A stretch of DNA of 64,000 nt from Nematostella vectensis (Eukaryota; Cnidaria; Anthozoa; Actiniaria; Edwardsiidae): assembly GCF_932526225.1 (NCBI RefSeq), contig NC_064048.1, positions 769,340-833,339 on the forward strand, in the 5' to 3' direction. The position numbers and the translations under genes were made by a program. Below the pieces are notes generated by a model. That model was not told the DNA's origin. It was given only the letters and a program-made list of their open reading frames with translations, and searched no databases. The number at the start of each line of letters is the position of its first letter. Within the stretch, counting starts at the first letter, position 1. This document shows positions 35,721 through 46,110 of the stretch, piece by piece.

Positions 35721-36463
35721 AAATTAACAAAATTAATAAATAAATAATGTTTATTAAATTGATAAATAAATTAAATAAATGAATAAATAGATGAATATAT
35801 AAAAATAAAGTAAATAGCATAAATTGTTAGACTAAAATTATTAGACTTATTAACTTATAAGAATAAATTAAATAAATGAATAAAATCAAATACTCAAAAA
35901 AGATAATAGTAAGAATATATAAATAAAATAGATAAGTTTTTAAATACGATAATAAATTAAATTATTCTATTAATAGAATAAATTATTGAAATAGACATAA
36001 TATTAAAATAAATAACATAAATTGATAGAATCAAATAATTCAATAAATAAATAAAACATATTGATTTTATTTAGAATATTATTTAATATTATGATATTAA
36101 ATGCTTATTTTATTTACATATTGCTTTTATTTATTTGATTGATTTCTTCATTGAATTTATTTATTTTCTTTGTTTGTTTTTTTATCTGATTTTATTTAAT
36201 TTTTATTGTTTTATTCATTTGATTATTTATTTTATTTCATTTATTTCATTTATTTAGTACATAAATGAATAAATAAGAAATTGTTGCTTTGTTTTTCTTT
36301 TCCTTCCGCCTTTCCTCCAGTGACACCTTCTAGATATTTTAGAAGGCATGTCATGGGCTAAGGCCAGTAGTTCATCTTTGATGTTTAATCTCATCCAAGG
36401 TGCACTACAAGAGTCAGTCATTGAATGCTCTGGCTCGCTTTAAACTCTCATCTGACTGTGTTT

Positions 36464-37204
36464 TATTTATGTATATTTCTATATTTGTGTAAGGTGATAA
36501 TGCAAGTTCACTTTCGTTTCAAGGCTGAAAATATTTTCAACCCTTAAACGAAGAAAAAAGGAGATTATTATTCACGAAAAGAAGAGATTGGTCACAAAAA
36601 ATGAATTTATGGTTCCTGGATGTTCAAGGTTAAATACCATAGAGTGAGCTGGTTTAGTAATAGAAAGAAAGGGGTTAAGCTTTCACCTACGCTCACTAAC
36701 AATTACATTTTGGATGCGCTGTAGTCACAACACATTACTAGGCCGTTTTTGTTCAATAAATATCATCAATATAGGTCATGAACAGCCGTTCTAATATTAC
36801 ATTTTTATCCTTTTCCCTTCTACAATACTAAAGGCTAGAGCTTCTGTCTGTTATAGCAGCAAAAGTGGTAATTATTATTTTTTACCTGTTCTGCTTAATC
36901 TCAGCAATGCTCTGCAAAGGCTAGTTACGCTACCCACCACCTGAACAAAGTCTTTATTGCGAAGCCAATTCGTCTCTGAAAAGGGAGAGGGAGGATGCAA
37001 TGAATATTAAAGCTTTTTTGAAGTATTATTGTGATTAAAGCTTGTTAGCTTTGTTAGTTTGTTAGGAACTGTGCAAAGTTTGTTGTTTCATCTTTTTACA
37101 TCTTAACAGCTTTTACTGCTTTAATTATTACAATCTCCACCGCAACTGTTGTTGCGCTTATTCAATAATTTATGACCAATTGTCAAGGAAGCCAGGAACA
37201 AGGG
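36464..37204. other. Unique-looking spacer
   Basis: No gene, RNA gene or repeat that I can support. Confidence 0.4.
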
Positions 37205-37786
37205 AAAACAGTTCTGATCAAAGGTGTACCCATGGGTAAACAAGGAAAAACGGGCGTGCAAGGGTACTCTACAGAGTGCTCGAGTTTTTGCGTGAGTTCG
37301 TAGGTGCGCAAGGGAGCAGGAGTGCACAGAGGTGAGCAGCACAAGGATACACATGAAAGCAAGGGTGAACAAGGGAGTGCAAGGGTGAACAAGGGAGCGC
37401 AAGGGTGAACAAGGGAGCGCAAGGGTGAACAAGAATGTATCAGGGAGCGCAAGGGTAAACAAGGGTGTATCAGGGAGCGCAAGGGTAAACAAGGGTGTAT
37501 CAGGGAGCGCAAGGGTAAACAAGGGTGTATCAGGGAGCGCAAGGGTAAACAAGGGTGTATCAGGGAGCGCAAGGGTAAACAAGGGTGTATCAGGGAGCGC
37601 AAGGGTAAACAAGGGTGTATCAGGGAGCGCAAGGGTAAACAAGGGTGTATCAGGGAGCGAAAGGGTAAACAAGGGTGTATCAGGGAGCGCAAGGGTAAAC
37701 AAGGGTGCATCGGGGAGCGCAAGGGTAAACAAGGGTGCATCGGGGAGCGCAAGAGTAAACAAGGGTGCATCGGAAAGTGCAAGACA
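37205..37786. repeat. 30-bp minisatellite, left part
   Basis: The unit is CAGGGAGCGCAAGGGTAAAC followed by AAGGGTGTAT (30 bp), about 12 clear copies from 37,425, preceded by a ~130-bp block (GGGCGTGCAAGGGTACTCTA onward) that recurs in the right part. Because the unit is a multiple of three it stays open on both strands; those frames are not genes. Confidence 0.92.
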
Positions 37787-38134
37787 GACAGACAGACAGA
37801 TTTTATTTATTGGTCCCTTGAAACAGTAAAGTTACATCGGTTAGTGACCAAAAAATTTTAAAAAAAGGTAAAATAGTACGTATATAAGACGTACAACAGC
37901 TATTATGTGATTGTTCTTAGTTTTAGTTTACATTGTATTTCCTTTCTTTCATTTTTTCTTTTTCTAAATCTTTTCTGATTGTTTTTAGTTACTACTTAGT
38001 TTTACATTGTATTTTCTTTTTTCTTTTTTTCTTCCCTTTTTTCCCCTTTCCTTTTTTTATTTTTATTTGTATTTGTATTTTTTTTTTTTTGCTCTGCTTA
38101 CTTCAGATTTCTATTGTGCTTTAGGTTTAATTTT

Positions 38135-41100
38135 TCATATTAGCGTTTCTCTTAGCTTGAAACATTCGGAAATGTACCTTGCAGCTATCCCTGCTAATTG
38201 AGTTGGCGGATTTATTAGTAAATTGAAAAGGCGTTTTTGTGTAATTTGATTGCGCTGCAAATTTTGGATAACTGAGTTTCGTAGCTCTTTGTATGTTTGG
38301 CATTGTACTAGAAAGTGAAATTCATTTTCTACGTCATTTTTGCATGTTGGGCAAATCCGATCTTTTTCCTTTGTGTAAGGCCTCGTGTGTCTGCCTTTCT
38401 CAATTTGCAATTGGTGATTACTTATTCTTAGTTTTGTTAGCGCAACTCTATGTTTCACATTAGGGATGGCTACAAGATAATTCTCTAATTCATATTTGTC
38501 TTTAAAAGTTCTATAAGTTCTTAGTTTGTTCATTTCATTACTGTTTTTCCTTTGGTCATTGAAAATTTCCCCATGCCATTTCTGGAAATACATATCATTA
38601 AGTCGTTTAGAGAAAATATCAAGGAACAATGTAGGGTCGGTTTCATTTTGATAGAGCCACATAAACCCAAAACCCGCTTTGAAAATTATTTCTTTTGTTT
38701 TGTGGGTCCAGTAGGACACGTGAAGGTTATTTACACACTCTGTATAAACTACTTTTGAGAGGGCCTCTTCTTTTGACCGAAGGTTGGTCCAGTATTTTAT
38801 GTTCCTATATGTTGCATTTATACAGAGAGGATATCTGCCTAGTTCCCCTCTGCACGCATTGTTCACAGCCGTTTTTCCAGTTCCTAGTAACATTTTACAG
38901 AATTTAAGATGTACTGATTCAAGCGGATCTCTATCATCAACACAGCTTTTATTATCGGCACCCCATACCTCGCTGCCATACAATAAAATTGGTTTGATCA
39001 GTGCATCAAACAGTTTTAATGTAAGATTAATGTCTGATCTGAAGTGAATACCGAGATCTTTCCTTAACTTAAATAAAGCTTTGAGTGCGGTTTTTTTAAG
39101 CTCCTCTTTTGCTAAGTTAAAGTTTCCTACCGCGCTGAATACTAGCCCTAGGTACTTATAAGATTTGACATTTTCCAATTGTTCCCTGTTCAAAAGGAAT
39201 TGATAGTTATTCATTACTTTGCCTATGTTATTAAAAATCATCACCTTAGTTTTTGAAGTATTGACTTTTAGACTATTTTCTTCTGAGTAGATAGAAAGTC
39301 TATTTAAAAGGTCTTGCAGACCACTACTTGTTTCCGAGAAAAGTACTAAGTCGTCTGCATACAGAAGACAATTTAATTTTGTGTTGCCTAAGATGTGGGC
39401 ACTTGAAGATTTCGCTAAGGTATCAGGTAAATCGCTAAGGAACAGATTAAAAAGAGTTGGACTCAACATGCATCCTTGTTTTACCCCAACCATGCATCTA
39501 AAACTTTCACTAATTGAATCCCCTATCTTCCCACACGATATATCATTGGAGTACATTGATCTTAGAACTTCGTAAAAGTTTCCAGAAATACCAGCTTGTT
39601 GTATTTTCGCAAATAGTTTATCTCTAGGAATGCTGTCAAAGGCCTTTCGGAAGTCTATGAAGCAAGTGAAAAGCATATTGTTTTTCTTCTTGGGCTTGCT
39701 TTTTACTACTCTGTCGATAACGGTTTTCAGAATAAATATACTGTCTACTGTTGAGTGTTTTTTCCTAAACCCCCCTTGTTCCTTCTTTAGATATCCTTTC
39801 TGCACAAGGTAGTCATAGAGTCTTGAATTAAGTATAGATGTAAATAACTTACTGAGGCATGATAAAAGTGTTATTCCTCTATAATTGTTGACGTCAGAGC
39901 GATCGCCTTTTTTGAAAATTGGGATAATAAAACCCAGATTCCATTCTTGTGGAAACACTCCTGACCTAAGAATGATGTTGAATAACCTAGTTAGGTAGGG
40001 TAGTAAAGTATCTTTACCATATTTTAGTAGCTCGTTTAGTATATTATCGTGACCGGGAGCTTTGTTGTTTTTAAGGTTTTCTATAGCTAATTTTACCTCC
40101 TCTAGCCGTATCTCTGAGTCTAAAGGACCCGTCTGGTCTCTACATTTAGGGATGGATAAATTTGTAGTTGTAGTTTTGTTTAAGTCCATGAAGTGTGAGT
40201 GTAAGCTTTCTATTTCTAAATCACATTCTTGTTGTTTTTTGTCTTTCCCTACGCTGAATAGATTCTTGAGTGATCGCCAAAGTTTTTTGCTATCTTTGAA
40301 ATCCAAATTTTTGATACCGCTTGCTCTGTATTGATATTTCTTACGCTTACATAATTTCTTGAATTTTTTCTTCTTCCAAAATAGCTCCCGCCTTAGCTCA
40401 CTGTCATTGGGTGAGTTACATATCTTCCTTCCACACCGTTTAAGGTTTGCCTTCTCTGATCGACATTCCTCGTCGAACCATGGTGCGTTTGTTTTTTGAC
40501 ATTTCTGCTTGTCTCCGTATTTAAAACCCGCTTTCTCACTGATCTCAACTAGCAGCTTTGTAAAACTTGATGTGATATTGCTTGCTGTGTCTGGGCAATT
40601 GGTATCGCAGTGACTGACTAGGTTATCCAGTTTAGACCGATAGATATCAGAGCGAAGAATAGAGTCCACATTTTCTTTTACATTTGTACCGTGGCAGAAT
40701 ATTCGTGCGTGTTTAGCAAAGCTTTTTGATTGTGTTACCGTAATTTTGTTTCCAATCTTTATATTATATGTTATATGGCAATGATCAGAAATATGTGGAA
40801 GCAATGGGTGAATTTTAAGAAATTGAAATTTCTGCCGTACTCTATTGCTACTTATCACGTAGTCGACTAAGCTGGTACCGTTGTATTGATAACATGTCTT
40901 TTTCCCTGTTAAATCGCCAATTATCCTTCCATTTGCGATTCGTAAATTACTTTCACTACAAAGCTCAATCAGTGATCTTCCTCTGCTATCAGTATAGTGG
41001 TCCTCAGAGTACCTTGGCGATGGTACATCGAGTTCATAATCATACCTTGCAGAATGACGTCCCCTTGGCCGAGATATTTTATAATATCCTCTTCCAGATC

Positions 41101-41539
41101 AGACATATAATCCTCATCATTTGTTTGTTCATAATTTTGAGGACTAAAATAGACGGTACCTAGGAAGATATCCTTTTCCGTTCCGAAGTAATTTCGTTTT
41201 AATTTGCACCATATAATATTCCGGTTTTCCGAAGGTAAGTACGCGACTCCTTCTGCTACTTTGTTGCTTATATAGAGTGCGATCCCTCCAGAAATTTTTT
41301 TTACCAGATTTTGGTCTTGTTTTTATGAAATGCTTGAATTTTTCGACAGCTAAATCTGTATTTTGACTAGCATGAGTTTCCACAATTCCGAAGATATCAT
41401 GTTGTTGAATGATATCAACCACCTCTGCTAATTTTGTTTTATTACCGAGCTCTTTGCTTTTATGACCGTGGATATTCCACGTACCAATTCTTAAAGACCT
41501 CCCAAAATCCCAATTACGAGAAGTTAGTGAACCTGGCAT
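38135..41539 (-). pseudogene. LINE ORF2: AP endonuclease and reverse transcriptase, two lesions
   Basis: The N-terminal endonuclease begins at 41,539 (LRIGTWNIHGHKSKE, IFGIVETHA). It is broken by a one-base length change in an A-run near 41,296 and by a second shift or small deletion near 41,050, within the region of the GDFN motif. From about 41,040 downward one frame is open for ~900 codons: RT fingers and palm with FKKGDRSDVNNYRGITLL, GVKQGCMLSPTLFN and the catalytic LLYADDLVLF, then a long C-terminal part with a Cys/His motif (CPTCKNDVENEFHFLVQC). The RT domain itself looks intact. Confidence 0.88.
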
Positions 41540-41569
41540 ATTGACATTTTCAGTGATTTGAGATGTTTT

Positions 41570-43519
41570 TTATCCATTTCTATAGGCTAACCTTACACAT
41601 TCAGAAATAATTTTTAGGGCTTGTTCTAATTGTTGCTGCTGAGAGTTCATTGGATACTGCTGTCTACCTGTGGGAAGTTGATTAGTTGTGGGTTGCTGGT
41701 ACCCCTGTGGGTTACCTGGGAATGGGCGAAACATCGGGTTGTTTGTTGGTGGACAGTACGCTTGTGGGTTGCCTGTGGGGGCCTGATATCTTGCTTGTGG
41801 GATACCTGTGGATCCGCTAGGAGCGCCTTGTCTTCTTTGCTGGAAACGGTTGTTGACTGGGAATTTCCGAGTTACAGCGGGATCCCTTTGTCTTCTGAGC
41901 CCTGGAATTTGACTTTTTAAGCTTGCGACTAGTTTTTTCGTTCCCGTTTGGTTATTTAAGTGTACATTATCTCTGTATACACTTTCGTCGATATCTCCAT
42001 TACGTGATAAGCAAACACCTCTATTGTCTGCAAAATACACCTTTGCACACCTAGAAGACAATCGCTCAGATGCACTGTTAACGACGTCTATTATGTCATT
42101 TTTAGCATGATCTCTCAAGTGAAACGTTAAGCCAGATACAACTATTTTGCTTTGGGGCCATAATTTAATGCACTCTTCTACGATATTCTCGATATTGGAG
42201 CAGATTTGTTCTGTGGGAAGTTCACGTATGTCGTTTGTTCCTGTATGCAATATGACGTATTCGTACTTATTGCCAGCCTCGCATCCCATTGTGCTCAAGT
42301 GGTCCAGCATCTCAATCGTGCCTCCTTGTACATATTGTTTGTTTACATATCTACCTCTCGCGAACCGGCTTTGAATAATTCCTCCAAAGATAGAATCAGA
42401 GAGCATCAGAATATTTCCGTAGGTTTCTGCGAGCGTAGCATTTCCTCTTGTCGTATTCTCTGTTGCTGTCTGGGCTGGTCTAGGTTCAGTTTCGCCTCTA
42501 GTTGTGCGAGAGGAGTCGACTATTTGTTGTTGATTTCCATTGATTGGTGATTCAATATTACCGCTAGAAGCAAGCTGCGGCAAATCGTTCGTGTTTGGAG
42601 AGTTTACGATACTAGAGCTGCTAGCCACTGTCGTCCGCAGTGTTTTTTGTGTATTAATTTGTCGTTCCACCTGTTCCACTTGTTCAGAATCCGATGGCTC
42701 GCCGCTCTCTTCGTCCTCTGAGTCATCGTCGCTGGATTCTTCAGCGTCCATTTCGATTTTGGTTTCTATGAATGTCAATCGCTGCTCACATTTTTCGAGG
42801 TCTAATTTAGTCTCGCGAATTTTATTTCCAAGTTTGGAATGTGAGCTCTGCAAACCTTTCAGATCAGCAAGGACTTTATCTTGCTTTGTTTCGTCTAGCT
42901 TCCGATCCATTTCCATAATTAATTCTTTCCGGCTATTCTTCTGTTGGCATTCCAGATCTTTGATTAGAATTAGTTGCTCGTTCATATCCATACTAAGATC
43001 GGATAATTTCTTGTCAAACTTTTCAATGAAGCCTTTCATCATTTCTTTGAAATCGAGAAATTCTTGATATCGGTCATCATGACCTTTTTGATCTGAGCTG
43101 TCCTTTAAGGCGACCTTTGAACTACACGGTTCAGAGAGTTCGACTGGATCCGTTGTTTCTTGCTCAGTTACAATAGATTCCTGTTCGATAATATCACAAT
43201 CAGTTGTCTGATTTGTCTGTCCAGAGTAATCAAGTAAAGACATCAGTTTCTTGATGAGATAATCTTTACCAGTACCCTGCAGTTGTACGGTCTTCGTAGA
43301 CGGATAAAAGTTCACCGTTATATTTTCGAATCGGTAAACTTCGGAGTTTTCTTTTGAAGAATGACTTATCAAAGCGTCTTGATCTCCATCCTGCAGTTCT
43401 TTAATGCAAAATTCCAAAAGTGACTTTGCATTCGAATTCCATTTGAATTGTTTCTTGGATGGTAGGTAACTTAGGAACTTAGTAAGTTCAGAGTGTTCTG
43501 AAGCCGCTTCCGACGCCAT
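41570..43519 (-). CDS. LINE ORF1: coiled coil plus SGNH esterase domain
   Basis: An open 649-aa protein. Residues ~150-265 form a long coiled coil (RELIMEMDRKLDETKQDK etc.), followed by an acidic Ser/Glu stretch and a low-complexity linker. An SGNH hydrolase domain (~370-545) has block I LMLSDSIFGG (catalytic Ser), block III HTGTNDIRE and the C-terminal YRDNVHLN, where His (with Asp) completes the triad. The C-terminus is Gln/Pro/Asn-rich. ORF1 proteins of this type bind LINE RNA; the role of the esterase is not settled. The frame ends 30 nt before ORF2 begins. No break is seen. Confidence 0.87.
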   Translation of the reverse strand: MASEAASEHSELTKFLSYLPSKKQFKWNSNAKSLLEFCIKELQDGDQDALISHSSKENSEVYRFENITVNFYPSTKTVQLQGTGKDYLIKKLMSLLDYSGQTNQTTDCDIIEQESIVTEQETTDPVELSEPCSSKVALKDSSDQKGHDDRYQEFLDFKEMMKGFIEKFDKKLSDLSMDMNEQLILIKDLECQQKNSRKELIMEMDRKLDETKQDKVLADLKGLQSSHSKLGNKIRETKLDLEKCEQRLTFIETKIEMDAEESSDDDSEDEESGEPSDSEQVEQVERQINTQKTLRTTVASSSSIVNSPNTNDLPQLASSGNIESPINGNQQQIVDSSRTTRGETEPRPAQTATENTTRGNATLAETYGNILMLSDSIFGGIIQSRFARGRYVNKQYVQGGTIEMLDHLSTMGCEAGNKYEYVILHTGTNDIRELPTEQICSNIENIVEECIKLWPQSKIVVSGLTFHLRDHAKNDIIDVVNSASERLSSRCAKVYFADNRGVCLSRNGDIDESVYRDNVHLNNQTGTKKLVASLKSQIPGLRRQRDPAVTRKFPVNNRFQQRRQGAPSGSTGIPQARYQAPTGNPQAYCPPTNNPMFRPFPGNPQGYQQPTTNQLPTGRQQYPMNSQQQQLEQALKIISECVRLAYRNG

Positions 43520-43549
43520 TATTCTTCAGGCCCGCGCGTGAGACAGCCA

Positions 43550-46110
43550 TCGAGGGAGTAAACAAGGGTAAACAAGGGTGCATCGGGGAGCGCAAGGGTG
43601 TATCAGGGAGCGCAAGGGTAAACAAGGGTGCATCTGGGAGCGCAAGGGTAAACAAGGGTGCATCGGGGAGCGCAAGGGTGAACAAGGGCGTGAACGGGCG
43701 TGCAAGGGTACTCTACAGAGTGCTTGAGTTTTTGCATGAGTTCGTAGGTGCGCAAGGGAGCAGGAGTGCACAGAGGTGAGCAGCACAAGGATACACATGA
43801 AAGCAAGGGTGAACAAGGGAGTGCAAGGGTGAACAAGGGAGCGCAAGGGTGAACAAGAGTGAACAAGGGAGCGCAAGGGTGAACAAGAATGTATCAGGGA
43901 GCGCAAGGGTAAACAAGGGTGTATCAGGGAGCGCAAGAGTAAACAAGGGTGCATCGGAAAGTGCAAGAGTAAACAAGGGTGCATCGGGGAGCGCAAGGGT
44001 GTATCAGGGAGCGCAAGGGTAAACAAGGGTGCATCTGGGAGCGCAAGGGTAAACAAGGGTGCATCGGGGAGCGCAAGGGTGAACAAGGGCGTGAACGGGC
44101 GTGCAAGGGTACTCTACAGAGTGCTTGAGTTTTTGCATGAGTTCGTAGGTGCGCAAGGGAGCAGGAGTGCACAGAGGTGAGCAGCACAAGGATACACATG
44201 AAAGCAAGGGTGAACAAGGGAGTGCAAGGGTGAACAAGGGAGCGCAAGGGTGAACAAGGGAGCGCAAGGGTTAACAAGGGTGAACAAGGGAGCGCAAGGG
44301 TGAACAAGAATGTATCAGGGAGCGCAAGGGTAAACAAGGGTGTATCAGGGAGCGCAAGGGTAAACAAGGGTGTATCGGGGAGCGAAAGGGTAAACAAGGG
44401 TGTATCAGGGAGCGCAAGGGTAAACAAGGGTGCATCGGGGAGCGCAAGGGTAAACAAGGGTGCATCGGGGAGCGCAAGAGTAAACAAGGGTGCATCGGAA
44501 AGCGCAAGAGTAAACAAGGGTGCATCGGGGAGCGCAAGGGTGTATCAGGGAGCGCAAGGGTAAACAAGGGTGCATCTGGGAGCGCAAGGGTAAACAAGGG
44601 TGCATCGGGGAGCGCAAGGGTGAACAAGGGCGTGAACGGGCGTGCAAGGGTACTCTACAGAGTGCTTGAGTTTTTGCATGAGTTCGTAGGTGCGCAAGGG
44701 AGCAGGAGTGCACAGAGGTGAGCAGCACAAGGATACACATGAAAGCAAGGGTGAACAAGGGAGCGCAAGGGTGAACAAGAGTGCGTAAGGGTGAACATGG
44801 GAGCGCAAGGGTGCACAAGGGGGCGCAAGGGTGAATAAGGGTTTATCAGGGAGCGCAAGGGTAAACAATGGTGTATCAGGGAGCACAAGGATAAACAAGG
44901 GAGCGCAAGGGTTAACAAGGGTGCATCGGGGAGCGCAAGGGTAAACAAGGGTGCATCGGGGAGCGCAAGGGTAAACAAGGGTGCATCGGGGAACGCAAGG
45001 GTAAACAAGGGTTTATCAGTGAGCGCAAGGGTAAACAAGGGTGCATCGGGGAGCGCAAGGGTAAACAAGGGTGCACCGGGGAGCTCAAGGGTAAACAAGG
45101 GTGCATCTGGGAGCGCAAGGGTAAACAAGGGTGCATCTGGGAGCGCAAGGGTAAATCAGGGAGCGCAAGGGTAAATCAGGGAGCGCAAAGGTGAACAAGG
45201 GCGTGAACGGGCGTGCAAGGGAACTCTACAGAGTGCTTGAGTTTTTGCATGAGTTCGTAGGTGCGCAAGGGAGCAGGAGTGCACAGAGGTGAGCAGCACA
45301 AGGATACACATGAAAGCAAGGGTGAACAAGGGAGTGCAAGGGTGAACAAGAGTGCGTAAGGGTGAACATGGGAGCGCAAGGGGGCGCAAGGGTGAACAAG
45401 GGTGCATCGGGGAACGAAAGGGTAAACAAGTGTGCATCGGGGAGCGCAAGAGTAAACAAGGGTGCATTGGGGAGCGCAAGGGTAAACAAGGGTGCATCGG
45501 GGAGCACAAGGGTAAACAAGGGTGCATCGGGGAGTGCAAGGGTAAACAAGGGTGCATTGGGGAGCGCAAGGGTAAACAAGGGTGCATTGGGGAGCGCAAG
45601 GGTAAACAAGGGTGCATCGGGGAGCGCAAGGGTGCATCGGGGAGCGCAAGAGTAAACAAGGGTGCATTGGGGAACGCAAGGGTAAACAAGGGAGCGCAAG
45701 GGTGCATTGGGGAGCGCAAGGGTGCATTGGGGAGCGCAAGGGTAAACAAGGGTGCATCGGGGAGCGCAAGGGTAAACAAGGGTGCATTGGGGAGCGCAAG
45801 GGTAAACAAGGGAGCGCAAGGGTAAACAAGGGTGCATTGGGGAGCGCAAGGGTAAACAAGGGTGCATTGGGGAGCGCAAGGGTAAACAAGGGTGCATTGG
45901 GGGGCGCAAGGGTTAACAAGGGTGTATTGGGGAGCGCAAGGTTAAACAAGGGAGCGCAAGGGTAAACAAGGGTGCATTGGGGAGCGCAAGGGTTAACAAG
46001 GGTGCATTGGGGAGCGCAAGGGTGCATCGGGGAGCGCAAGGGTAAACAAGGGTGCATCGGGGAGCGCAAGGTTGAATAAGGGAGAGCAAAAGAGATTAAG
46101 GGTGAACAAT
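43550..46110. repeat. 30-bp minisatellite, right part, with ~130-bp spacer blocks
   Basis: GGGTAAACAAGGGTGCATCG-type units continue from the LINE 5' end. A ~130-bp block beginning CGTGCAAGGGTACTCTACAG recurs at about 43,700, 44,100, 44,640 and 45,215, giving higher-order units of ~395, 540 and 575 bp. From 45,400 the units switch to a GCATTGGGGAGCGCAAGGGT variant. Open frames on both strands are repeat artefacts. Confidence 0.92.

Larger units (their letters stand above)
32811..36463. mobile_element. 3.65-kb foldback-like element filled with AT-rich arrays
   Basis: The two ends are inverted copies over roughly 200 bp: left 32,811-~33,040 and right ~36,240-36,463. For example GGATGAGATTGAACATC at left is matched in complement by GATGTTTAATCTCATCC at right, and CTAGAAGGTGTCGCTGG by CCAGTGACACCTTCTAG. 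The interior has almost no sequence other than TAAATAAATAAA-type arrays. No transposase is present. Target-site duplications could not be identified. Confidence 0.8.
37787..43545 (-). mobile_element. Nearly full-length LINE (CR1-group-like) inserted in the minisatellite
   Basis: A leftward non-LTR retrotransposon with ORF1 (41,570-43,519), ORF2 (38,135-41,539) and a 3' end of AATAAATAAAATCTGTCTGT with a (CTGT)n tail at 37,786-37,805. Minisatellite units flank it on both sides, so it inserted into the array. The 5' UTR is very short (~25 bp before the ORF1 ATG). ORF1 is open and ORF2 has at least two lesions. The SGNH domain in ORF1 points to the CR1/L2 group (known association). Confidence 0.88.

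Noticed and set aside
33799-35820. Ile/Tyr/Leu-rich membrane-like frames
   Set aside because: They read through AT-rich TAAATAAA arrays.
37121-37829. Open frames of repeated LPDTPLFTLA or GSARVNKGVS
   Set aside because: A 30-bp repeat keeps both strands open; composition follows the repeat.
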